Shown piece after piece: positions 1 to 7,521 of a stretch of DNA of 64,000 nt (the first letter of the stretch is position 1; the number at the start of each line of letters is the position of its first letter). The notes beneath the pieces were generated by a model that ran no database searches, was not told where the DNA came from, and was given only the letters and a program-made list of their open reading frames with translations. A program made the position numbers and the translations under genes. The DNA comes from Rhizobiaceae bacterium (GTDB taxonomy: Bacteria > Pseudomonadota > Alphaproteobacteria > Rhizobiales > Rhizobiaceae), in contig JAILWO010000003.1 in the NCBI GenBank assembly GCA_025698895.1, positions 124,001-188,000 of the forward strand, given 5' to 3'.

Positions 1-1150
1 GACGCTGCGTTTGCGTCGAGGCGCTGCCGGTGGCGTTCTCATATGCGCGCGACATCTGCTGCAGCCCCTGCGCATCGACCAGAAGATCGGCAGCGGCCTC
101 GATATATTCATAGCCGGTCGTACCGGCCACCGGCCAGTCCGGCGGCAGCTGCTCGCCGGGGCCCAATATCTTCTCAACCACGACATAGGCCTCGTCGCCC
201 GCCTTCTCGCGCAGCCGGCGCAGATAGCCGCCGGGATCGGCCATGCCGTCCACATGATCCACGCGCAGCCCCTCGATCAGTCCTTCCCGCAGCAGATCAA
301 GTGCAAGGCAATGTGCATCGTCGAAAACGTTCTCCTTCTCGACCGCGAGTCCGACCAGGCCGGTAATCTCGAAGAAGCGGCGATAGCTGAGATCTTTGCT
401 CGCATCCTTCCAGAAGCGTAGCCTCCAGGGCTGGCGCTCGTGGATCAAACTGATGAAGTCGGTGTCGCCCGAACGCGCGGCAAGCCTCTCGTCGAGCCGG
501 CTCGAGGATCGGGACGCGAAGAGGGACCGTAGCGCCTCCTGTAGGGCAGGGGCCTGAGCCGGGGTGGCCTCGCGCGCCAGCCCGGCCAGCCGGCGAGCGC
601 CTTCATCCTCGCCCGGCAGGTCCGCCAGCACCCACTCCCAGCTTCGGGGATGAAGCGGGAAACGATGCTCGAAATAGGCCAGCGCGAGCGTCCCGCTCCG
701 GTCATCGGCGACAATCGAAATTTCCCCTGCCTGAAGCGCCTCGTCGAAGCTACCGCCGAGCACGGGAAGGGTCAGGGGTCGGTTCCAGTCGATGTCAAAA
801 TGGCCGGCATAGCGGCTCTCGCATCCCCATTGGAGGACATCACGCCACCACGGGTTCTCCAACGATGCCGCCATGTGGTTGGGCACGATGTCGAGAATGA
901 CACCCATGCCGGCCGAGCGCAGCGCGCGGCAGAGCTTCTCGAACGCCGACCGTCCGCCCAGCACTGGTTCGATCTCGTTGTAGTCGATGACATCGTAGCC
1001 GTGCGTCGAACCCGCAACTGCCGTGAAAACAGGTGAAGCATAGAGGTGGCTGATGCCGAGATCGCGCCAGTAGGGCACGAGCGCCAGAGCCGACTCGAAG
1101 GTCATGCCGTTCCGGAACTGCAGCCTGTAGGTCGCGGTGGGAACGGTCAT
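1..1150 (-). CDS. treY: maltooligosyl trehalose synthase, N-terminal part (cut by window edge)
   Basis: Glycoside hydrolase family 13 enzyme that turns the reducing end of a malto-oligosaccharide into a trehalosyl unit; TreZ then releases trehalose. About 383 codons are present and the frame stays open to the window edge. Visible are the N-terminal TYRLQF motif, a GISHLYASP segment, the DIVPNHM motif with its catalytic-domain surroundings, and GLRVDHVDG near residue 280, all typical of TreY. The ATG at 1150 (or the adjacent ATG at 1153) overlaps the TGA of malQ, so the two genes are translationally coupled. treZ and treX are not in view. Family assignment is secure; the C-terminal half cannot be checked. 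Confidence 0.93.
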   Translation of the reverse strand, partial: MTVPTATYRLQFRNGMTFESALALVPYWRDLGISHLYASPVFTAVAGSTHGYDVIDYNEIEPVLGGRSAFEKLCRALRSAGMGVILDIVPNHMAASLENPWWRDVLQWGCESRYAGHFDIDWNRPLTLPVLGGSFDEALQAGEISIVADDRSGTLALAYFEHRFPLHPRSWEWVLADLPGEDEGARRLAGLAREATPAQAPALQEALRSLFASRSSSRLDERLAARSGDTDFISLIHERQPWRLRFWKDASKDLSYRRFFEITGLVGLAVEKENVFDDAHCLALDLLREGLIEGLRVDHVDGMADPGGYLRRLREKAGDEAYVVVEKILGPGEQLPPDWPVAGTTGYEYIEAAADLLVDAQGLQQMSRAYENATGSASTQTQR

Positions 1151-2976
1151 CATCTCGGCCTGGCGTCCGCGACCGCGCGCGTGATCGCCGCAAAATGTGG
1201 TGTCTCCTCGAGACGCTCCAGCAGGACGCGGCAACGGCGTCTCCAGTTCGGATGGCTGTCGATCGTCCCCGGCAGGTTCGTCGGCAGAGTTTCCCCTACG
1301 AGATCGGCAAGTCGTACGCCAACCAGCATGGCCTCCGACCGGGCCAGGAATCGGTAAACCCCCGCCGCCAGTTCCACCGGAAGTTCGTCATCGGGCGAAC
1401 GCTGCCGCACCGTCTCGCCTGCGTCGCCGGAAAGCGCATCGAGCAGATTCCTACGCTCGTCAGCCCGTTCCTTTGTCTGCGCTTGTGCCATCTCCTCGGT
1501 GATCAGGTTGTGATTCAGCCGCAGCCTGATGTCGTCGCCTTGCCACCAGCCCGCCAGCGTAGGAAGATCATGGGTGGATACGCAGGCGATCGAAAGCCGC
1601 GGGTAGCCGGGTGCTGGAAGAAAGCCGCCCTCCGGCGCCTTCTCGAAGTAGAGGATGCGGTAGGACAGCACGCCGGCGCGTGCCATCACCTCGCGAAATC
1701 CATCCGGCACATGCCCCAGATCCTCACCGATGACCACGAAGCGGGCGTCACGCGAGGCAGAAGCCAGGATCTGCAGCAGCTTGTCGATCGGATAGCGCAC
1801 ATATGCGCCGTCCCGAGGGGAGAGTCCCGTCGGGATAACAAAGACCTGCCACAGAGCCATGACGTGATCCAGCCTGAGTGCCCCGCCACCGCGCGCGCCA
1901 TGTTCGATCATCTGGCGGAAGGGTGCTCCGTCTCCAGCCTCTATGGCCTGCGGCGTCACCACCTTCAGGCCCCAATCCTGGCCCTCAGCACTGAAATAGT
2001 CTGGTGGCGCGCCGATTGTGGCACCATCGACGTAGCTGCTGCGCTCGCTCCACACGGCCGAGCCGTCGGGCGCCTCTCCCACAGCCAAGTCCAGATAGAG
2101 TCCGATCCGCATGCCCGCATCCCGAGCGGCGGTCGCGGCGGATTCGAGCTGGCGGACCGCCACCCACTGCAGCCAGCAATGGAAGTCGATGTCGTCACGG
2201 TGTTCCTGTTCCATCGCCGCGACATCGAACGAGCCCGGGTCGCGGTAGCGTTCGGGCCAGCCGGTCCATCCGGCGCCGTGGCCGGCTGCAGCCATTTCCG
2301 CCGACAGCACCTCGAACAGAGCGTGGTGGTGGAGCGGCTGGCCCTCCTTCTTACGAAAGATCTCGAACCAGGCGCGCTCCTGTTCCGCAGCCGGATCGTT
2401 TAACCAATGCCGCCACAACCGGCGCAGGACCGGCAGCTTGGCTCCGGCGACCTTGGCGTAGTCGACCAAGGGCGATGTGGCCAGTTCCTGATGCGTCAGC
2501 GGATCGATCTCGGTGGGCTGGCCATAGCCACGCAGCCGATGAAGGGCGATGTAGAGCGGGTTGAGAAAGCGGCGGTTGGAGGGCGAAAAAGGGCTGCACC
2601 GCTGGGGGGCGGCGAGGAAGTTCGCGTGCAGCGGCGTCACGCCGACGAAATCCGCACCTGCGCGGGCGGCGATGGTGCAGAGCAGACGCAAGTCGTCGAA
2701 ATCCCCTATCCCGCAAGAGCGCCTGGAGCGAAGCTCGTAAAGCTGGGTCGTGATGCCCCATGCCTTGCCATAGCGAAGCCATTCAGGGACGAAGCATCCT
2801 TGCGTACCCGAGAAGCCGAGGGTCGACGGGCGGGTCGGCGCATCGGCAGCGCCTGCTTGGTCCAACCGCAAGGACTGAAGCAAGCGGCGCGCCACGTCGG
2901 TCCGGATCGGACCGCCGTCGAAACCGACGATACCGAACCGCTCGAGCCATTCATGGTCTGGTTCTGCGGCTGTCAC
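1150..2976 (-). CDS. malQ: 4-alpha-glucanotransferase (amylomaltase)
   Basis: GH77 disproportionating enzyme moving maltosyl/glucosyl units between alpha-1,4-glucans in the cytoplasm. The 608-residue product shows the family landmarks: the SCGIGDFDDL motif near residue 90, GLYLDLAVG near 290, the catalytic-region motif LRLDHVMAL, VIGEDLGHVP and THDLPTLAGWW. Its stop overlaps the start of treY, fitting a glucan-to-trehalose pathway in which MalQ supplies or trims oligosaccharides. The 286-nt gap upstream holds no gene but does hold a long inverted repeat. Start chosen at the first ATG; no strong ribosome-binding site was found, so it could begin slightly inside. Confidence 0.92.
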   Translation of the reverse strand: MTAAEPDHEWLERFGIVGFDGGPIRTDVARRLLQSLRLDQAGAADAPTRPSTLGFSGTQGCFVPEWLRYGKAWGITTQLYELRSRRSCGIGDFDDLRLLCTIAARAGADFVGVTPLHANFLAAPQRCSPFSPSNRRFLNPLYIALHRLRGYGQPTEIDPLTHQELATSPLVDYAKVAGAKLPVLRRLWRHWLNDPAAEQERAWFEIFRKKEGQPLHHHALFEVLSAEMAAAGHGAGWTGWPERYRDPGSFDVAAMEQEHRDDIDFHCWLQWVAVRQLESAATAARDAGMRIGLYLDLAVGEAPDGSAVWSERSSYVDGATIGAPPDYFSAEGQDWGLKVVTPQAIEAGDGAPFRQMIEHGARGGGALRLDHVMALWQVFVIPTGLSPRDGAYVRYPIDKLLQILASASRDARFVVIGEDLGHVPDGFREVMARAGVLSYRILYFEKAPEGGFLPAPGYPRLSIACVSTHDLPTLAGWWQGDDIRLRLNHNLITEEMAQAQTKERADERRNLLDALSGDAGETVRQRSPDDELPVELAAGVYRFLARSEAMLVGVRLADLVGETLPTNLPGTIDSHPNWRRRCRVLLERLEETPHFAAITRAVADARPR

Positions 2977-3190
2977 TGCCGGTCACTGCGCCAAAAGAGA
3001 TACTGCCCATGTCAACCGATTTGGCGCGGCGTTGTTCCCGCCGAGAAGGGGACCGTGGCGGCAGCGGTCCCCGCTGCTAGGAAGCTGCGTCCGACGAAGG
3101 TCGCCTACCACGCCTCCGTGCCCTGCATGATGCCGATCAGCGGAACCGGTTTTCGCCGCCGCGTTACCGCTCCGCCGCCCCGTCTCGAGG

Positions 3191-3243
3191 ATCGACATTC
3201 AAGATTCGTCTGCGTGTTGATGTGTGATGCGATGAATGTCGAT
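3191..3243. repeat. 11-bp perfect inverted repeat in the hpaH-malQ gap
   Basis: ATCGACATTCA (3191-3201) is exactly complemented by TGAATGTCGAT (3233-3243) across a 31-nt spacer. It lies 20 nt past the hpaH stop and 215 nt before malQ, in an otherwise empty 286-nt gap (2977-3262). It could be a processing or terminating hairpin (no T run follows) or a protein-binding site. I cannot assign a role. Confidence 0.6.
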
Positions 3244-3262
3244 TCAGCCTAGCGTGAGCATC

Positions 3263-4072
3263 CTATGCGAAATGCAGGTTGACTGAGCCGTGCGGCCCGA
3301 AATCGGCGTGGATGGTGCTGCCGCTTTGGGCCTCGATGGGACGGATGAAGGAGCCGGCAAGGACGATCTGCCCGGCTTCGATCCCTTCGTCGCCATATTC
3401 CGCCAGCCGGTTTGCCAGCCAGGCGATGCCGAGCGCCGGATCGTTCATCACGCCGGCGCCCAGGCCGGTCTCTTCCACCTCGCCGTTGCGTGAGACGATT
3501 GCTCCGATCCAGCGCAGATCGGTTTTTGTGGGATCGATGTGCTGTCCGCCCGTCACGATGCCGGCATTGGCCGCATTGTCGGCGATCGTGTCGCAGATGT
3601 TGCGCGCCCGCTTCGTCTCCGGATCGACGCGCCGGATGCGCGTATCGAGAATCTCGAGTGCCGGGATCGCATATTCGGTCGCGGCGAGCACGTCGTCGGG
3701 AGTGACGCCGGGGCCACGCAGGGGCGCCTTCATCACAAAGGCAACCTCTGCCTCCACTCTCGGCTGGATGAACCGGTCGGCGGGAATTGTCGCACCGTCC
3801 TCGAACACCATGTCATCGAACAGCACGCCGGAATCGGGGGTGTCGATGTTGAGCGCATACTGCATCGCCTTAGAGGTCAGTCCGATCTTCCAGCCAATCA
3901 CCTTGCGGCCTGCTTCCAGCTTGCGTTTGACCAATGCGGACTGGACGGAATAGGCGTCGTCCATGGTCATGCCGGGGTGCTGGAGCGACAGGAGGCCGAT
4001 CTGTTTCCGGGTCTCTTCGGCTTGAAGCAGGGCATTGGCTGCGGCGTCGATGTCCGTTGGACCAAGCATCAC
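3263..4072 (-). CDS. hpaH: 2-oxo-hept-4-ene-1,7-dioate hydratase
   Basis: Hydrates 2-oxohept-4-ene-1,7-dioate to 4-hydroxy-2-oxoheptane-1,7-dioate in homoprotocatechuate degradation. The 269-residue protein is full length for the MhpD/HpcG hydratase family, with the conserved IGWKIGLTSKAMQ stretch near residue 60, the metal-binding PRVEAEVAFV motif near 105 and SFIRPIEAQ near the C-terminus. The start overlaps the hpaG stop by 4 bp, and it is the last gene of the hpa operon. The next enzyme in the route, the HpaI aldolase, is not encoded in this window, so it must lie elsewhere or be replaced. Confidence 0.92.
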   Translation of the reverse strand: MMLGPTDIDAAANALLQAEETRKQIGLLSLQHPGMTMDDAYSVQSALVKRKLEAGRKVIGWKIGLTSKAMQYALNIDTPDSGVLFDDMVFEDGATIPADRFIQPRVEAEVAFVMKAPLRGPGVTPDDVLAATEYAIPALEILDTRIRRVDPETKRARNICDTIADNAANAGIVTGGQHIDPTKTDLRWIGAIVSRNGEVEETGLGAGVMNDPALGIAWLANRLAEYGDEGIEAGQIVLAGSFIRPIEAQSGSTIHADFGPHGSVNLHFA

Positions 4073-4929
4073 AACACCTCGTCCGCAACGGTGTTGCGCA
4101 AAACGCCGATCCCTTCGGCCTCGATTTCGACGACATCGCCCGGCTTGAGCCAGATCGGCGGATCGAAGCGGGCCCCGGCGCCGGTCGGCGTGCCGGTGAC
4201 GATGATGTCGCCCGGAACCAGCGTGGTGAAGGTGGAGATGTAGGCGATCTGGCGTGCCACCGGAAAGAGCATCCTGCCGGTGCGATCCTCCTGACGGACT
4301 TCGCCGTTGACGCGCGTTGTGAGCTTAATGTCAACGATCTGGTCCGGATCGGTGAAGGGTACTAGCCAGGGGCCCATCGCGCCCGAATTGTCCCAGTTCT
4401 TGCCCTGCGTAACGTTGAACTTGGCGTGCCGCACCCAGTCGCGGACCGTACCTTCATTGCACACGGTGAGCGCGGCGATATGCGAGAGCGCCTCCGCTTC
4501 GGGAATGCGACGGCCGCCCTTGCCGATGACGATGGCAATTTCCCCCTCATAGTCGAGCTGGTGGCTTTCAGGCGGGCGGACAAGCGGCTGATCGTGGCCC
4601 GTAAACGAGCGGGGAAAGCGCGGAAACAGCGACATGTTGGGCGGCGCGTCCTGGCCGTCCCTGTATTCGGCATTGCGGTCGGGGAAATTGACGCCGACAC
4701 AGATGATCTTTTCGGGATCGGGAATCGGGATATTCCACGCGAAGCTGCCCTCTGGATGGGTTGCCGCGCTCTCTCGCGCTGCGGCAACCACCTGCTCGAT
4801 GGCGCCTGCCGCGATCACGTCGCGCAGGCTGGGCCACTGCGGAAAGTCGGGGGAGAGGGCGATCATTCCCTCCGGTGTGGCGGCGCCCCAGAAGTGCTGA
4901 TCCTCGGCGGTGAAGGTCGCGAGCTTCAA
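4069..4929 (-). CDS. hpaG: fumarylacetoacetate hydrolase-family protein, 5-oxopent-3-ene-1,2,5-tricarboxylate decarboxylase type
   Basis: A 286-residue FAH-fold enzyme. The conserved acidic metal site is visible in LDYEGEIAIVIGK near residue 125, followed by NEGTVRDW and VTGTPTGAG motifs. In HPC catabolism this family decarboxylates 5-oxopent-3-ene-1,2,5-tricarboxylate (OPET). Enteric HpaG is a two-domain decarboxylase/isomerase; here there is a single domain and a separate isomerase gene (hpaF), so I infer the decarboxylase role. Both ends overlap neighbours by 4 bp (aromatic amino acid decarboxylase upstream, hpaH downstream). Other FAH-family substrates are possible, but the context argues for the HPC pathway. 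Confidence 0.85.
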   Translation of the reverse strand: MKLATFTAEDQHFWGAATPEGMIALSPDFPQWPSLRDVIAAGAIEQVVAAARESAATHPEGSFAWNIPIPDPEKIICVGVNFPDRNAEYRDGQDAPPNMSLFPRFPRSFTGHDQPLVRPPESHQLDYEGEIAIVIGKGGRRIPEAEALSHIAALTVCNEGTVRDWVRHAKFNVTQGKNWDNSGAMGPWLVPFTDPDQIVDIKLTTRVNGEVRQEDRTGRMLFPVARQIAYISTFTTLVPGDIIVTGTPTGAGARFDPPIWLKPGDVVEIEAEGIGVLRNTVADEVL

Positions 4930-6335
4930 GTCATTTCTCCGGCTATCTCGGAGATCACCTCATGGGCAAACCTCACATCCTCCTCAGTCGCGTTGAACTG
5001 ACCCACCTGGAAGCGGATCGCTATGCCTGAGGCGACGCGGGTCTGGGTCAGATAGATACGGCCGTCTTCATTGACGCGGTTCACAAAATCGATCTGCGCC
5101 GCATCGTCCGCTCCCTTCAGGCGGAAGGTGAAGAGAGAGAGCACGGGTTCCGTCACGATCTCGAAACGAGGGTTGGTCCGCAGCCGTTCGGCCAGATCTC
5201 CGGACCACTGTACGTGATTGCGCAATCGTGTCCGCAAGCCTTCGAGGCCGTAGTGGCGGATCAGGAACCATATCTTCAGTGCCCGGAAGCGACGTCCCAG
5301 AGGAATAGACCATTCGGAATAGTTGATGATCCCGTCCGCGCCGTGGGTTTTGAGATATTCGGGCCGGATGGCCAGGGTACGCACGAGCGCGTCGGGATCG
5401 CGCAGGAAATGTGCGGAGCAGTCGAATTGCGCGCCCAGCCATTTGTGGGGATTGAACACGACGGAATCCGCGTGCTCGACCCCTTTCCAGAGGGTCCGGA
5501 ATTCCGGGCAGATCATGGCCGCGCCGGCCCAGGCGGCATCGACATGGGAGTAAAGGCCGTGCGCCTGGGCGACCGCGATCACGACGGAAAGATCGTCGCA
5601 GGCGCCAGTTCCGGTTCCACCGGTGCAGGCGATCACGCCCGCGGGTCGGTATCCGGCGGCCAAGTCCGCATCGATAGCGGCGGCCAGCGCTCGCGCATCC
5701 ATCGAACGGAGCTGGCCCTGCGTCGGGATGCGCACCAGGTTTTCGGCGCCGATTCCGGCGATCCAAACAGCACGGTCGACCGAGGTATGGACTTCCTCGG
5801 AACAGTAGATGCGAAGACGCGGCTGGCCGCTGAGGCCGTCGCGATTGCCCGCCCAGGCAAGCGCGCGTTCGCGCATGACGAGGACAGCGGCCAGTGTGGC
5901 CGAGGAGGCGCTGTCCTGGATGACGCCCCGGAATCCCTCGGGCAGGCCGATCGATTGCCGCAGCCAGTCCAGCATCACCGTCTCGACTTCGGTCGCAGCG
6001 GGCGAGGTCTGCCACAACATGCATTGCGCCGCCACGGTGGTGGCCAGAAACTCGGCAAGCATGGAGGCCGGAGCGGCATTGGCCGGAAAATAGGCGAAAA
6101 AGCGCGGGTGCTGCCAATGCGTCATGCCTGGCATCACGATGCGTTCGAAATCGGAAAAGATCGCTTCCATGCCCTCGCCGGCTTCTGGGGGTGTGGCGGG
6201 GAGGGCGGCGGCGATGGCGCCTGGCTGCGTGGTGGAGCGGACCGGGCGGTCGCGAAGCGTCTGGTGATAGTCCGCGCCCCACTGGGAGATCCTGGCGCCC
6301 CAGCGGGCGAATTCGGTCCAATCCATGTCGGTCAC
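4926..6335 (-). CDS. PLP-dependent aromatic-L-amino-acid decarboxylase
   Basis: Group II decarboxylase of the DOPA/tyrosine/tryptophan decarboxylase type. Visible are the THWQHPRFFAYFP substrate-site motif near residue 95, the PLP-ring aspartate in HVDAAWAG, and the Schiff-base lysine K298 in NPHKWLG. Length (about 469 residues) is normal. The start is taken as GTG at 6335, nine bases after a GGAGG (6345-6349); an upstream in-frame ATG at 6356 lacks such a site. The GTG overlaps the stop of the aldehyde dehydrogenase remnant (GTGA). Within the hpa operon it would make tyramine or dopamine from tyrosine or DOPA, whose deaminated, oxidised products are the pathway's substrates. Exact substrate is inferred. 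Confidence 0.9.
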   Translation of the reverse strand: MTDMDWTEFARWGARISQWGADYHQTLRDRPVRSTTQPGAIAAALPATPPEAGEGMEAIFSDFERIVMPGMTHWQHPRFFAYFPANAAPASMLAEFLATTVAAQCMLWQTSPAATEVETVMLDWLRQSIGLPEGFRGVIQDSASSATLAAVLVMRERALAWAGNRDGLSGQPRLRIYCSEEVHTSVDRAVWIAGIGAENLVRIPTQGQLRSMDARALAAAIDADLAAGYRPAGVIACTGGTGTGACDDLSVVIAVAQAHGLYSHVDAAWAGAAMICPEFRTLWKGVEHADSVVFNPHKWLGAQFDCSAHFLRDPDALVRTLAIRPEYLKTHGADGIINYSEWSIPLGRRFRALKIWFLIRHYGLEGLRTRLRNHVQWSGDLAERLRTNPRFEIVTEPVLSLFTFRLKGADDAAQIDFVNRVNEDGRIYLTQTRVASGIAIRFQVGQFNATEEDVRFAHEVISEIAGEMT

Positions 6336-6502
6336 GTGGAGATACCTCCAGGGCAAACGTGTTTGATCTCGACGAACTCCGCGATGCCGTAGCGCGGGCC
6401 TTCACGGCCCAGGCCGGGGAGCTTGACGCCACCGAACGGGGCTTCGGCTGGCGAGATGAACCGGGTATTGACGCCCGCCAGGCTCTTGTCCTCGAGCTGC
6501 AT
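6332..6502 (-). pseudogene. aldehyde dehydrogenase C-terminal remnant (56 codons, still with start and RBS)
   Basis: The 56-codon frame encodes only the last part of a GabD/ALDH-type protein: GVNT, APFGGVK, GLGREG and a YGI-EF-EIK tail ending in a GG motif, corresponding to the final ~50 residues of a normal ~480-residue enzyme. The catalytic Cys, Glu and nearly all of the NAD domain are missing. It nevertheless begins at ATG 6502 six bases after a GGGAGG, lies 14 nt past hpaD, and its TGA overlaps the GTG of the decarboxylase. I read this as an internal deletion of a former operon gene, leaving a translatable stub that keeps the decarboxylase coupled. Confidence 0.8.
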
Positions 6503-6516
6503 GATTGGCCTCCCGG

Positions 6517-7497
6517 TCAGGGCGCTACGATGGGCTGCGCTTTCAGATCGGCTGCGCGCGGTGTGACACCTTCGAAAATCGACCCCTCCTCGAACCACGA
6601 GCGTGGCGCGGGCGCGCCCCAGAGCGTCTGGCGCTGCGGGTCCTTCAGGTCCCACTTGATCGGCTCGTGGTCGGGATCGACGGTCTGATAGTCCGAACAA
6701 TAAATCTCTATGCGGTGGCCGTCGGGATCGCGGACATAAAGAAAGAAAGCGTTGGAGATGCCGTGGCGTCCCGGGCCGCGCTCGATATTGGCGAGCCAGC
6801 CGGTAGTCGACATGAGATCGAGAAGGTCGATGACGTTGAGCGGACTGGGTACCCAGAAAGCTGTGTGATGCAGCCGGGGCCCGGTGCCGTTGGTGAAGGC
6901 CATGTCGTGCACGCCGCCCTTGCGATGCATCCACGCCGCCCAGAGTTTCTTGGTCTCCTCATCTTCGGTGTATTCGGTGACGCGGAAGCCGATGGAATTG
7001 TAGAAGGCCACGGACTCGTCGACATTGGGCGAGAAGCAGTTGAAATGGTCGATGCGCAGCGGTTTTACGCCCTTGTATAGCGCGTATTTCTGATGGATGG
7101 GCGCAAGTCGCTCCATCTTCACATAGAACTCAAGCGGGATGCCGTGCGGATCGGCCGTTCGCAGCGTCCGGCCCTGCCAGCGACGCTCCACCCACTCCAC
7201 GGGCATTCCTTGTGACTTGAACCAATCATGCGCCTTGTCCAGATCGGGCTCGTCATAGAGCTTGAACGAGAGCGCCTTGGCGGATGCTTCGGCCGCGCGG
7301 CGGAGCAGGATGCAATGATGCCCGCGCTCTTCCATGGCGCGCAGGGTGATGCAATCCGCCTCCTCGTGCGTCACCTGCAGCCCGAGAACATCCGCATAGA
7401 AGGCGCGCGACCTTGCCAGATCGGTGACCCCGAACTCGACATGGGACAGCCGAACAATGTTGAACGGCGGATAAAGATCGGGTTGCGGCACGGGCAT
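6517..7497 (-). CDS. hpaD: 3,4-dihydroxyphenylacetate 2,3-dioxygenase (vicinal oxygen chelate type)
   Basis: Extradiol ring-cleavage enzyme opening homoprotocatechuate to 5-carboxymethyl-2-hydroxymuconate semialdehyde. The 326-residue product has two VOC modules. The metal ligands line up as H151 (RIDHFN), H211 (LHHTAF) and E264 (HRIEIY), with second-shell N153, H197 and Y254 matching the characterised Brevibacterium/Arthrobacter enzymes, so it should be active. This is the VOC-type HpaD/MndD, not the LigB-fold enteric HpaD. It sits 24 nt after hpaE in the same operon. Confidence 0.93.
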   Translation of the reverse strand: MPVPQPDLYPPFNIVRLSHVEFGVTDLARSRAFYADVLGLQVTHEEADCITLRAMEERGHHCILLRRAAEASAKALSFKLYDEPDLDKAHDWFKSQGMPVEWVERRWQGRTLRTADPHGIPLEFYVKMERLAPIHQKYALYKGVKPLRIDHFNCFSPNVDESVAFYNSIGFRVTEYTEDEETKKLWAAWMHRKGGVHDMAFTNGTGPRLHHTAFWVPSPLNVIDLLDLMSTTGWLANIERGPGRHGISNAFFLYVRDPDGHRIEIYCSDYQTVDPDHEPIKWDLKDPQRQTLWGAPAPRSWFEEGSIFEGVTPRAADLKAQPIVAP

Positions 7498-7521
7498 AAG
7501 GTCTTTCTCCCGGGAGTTACG

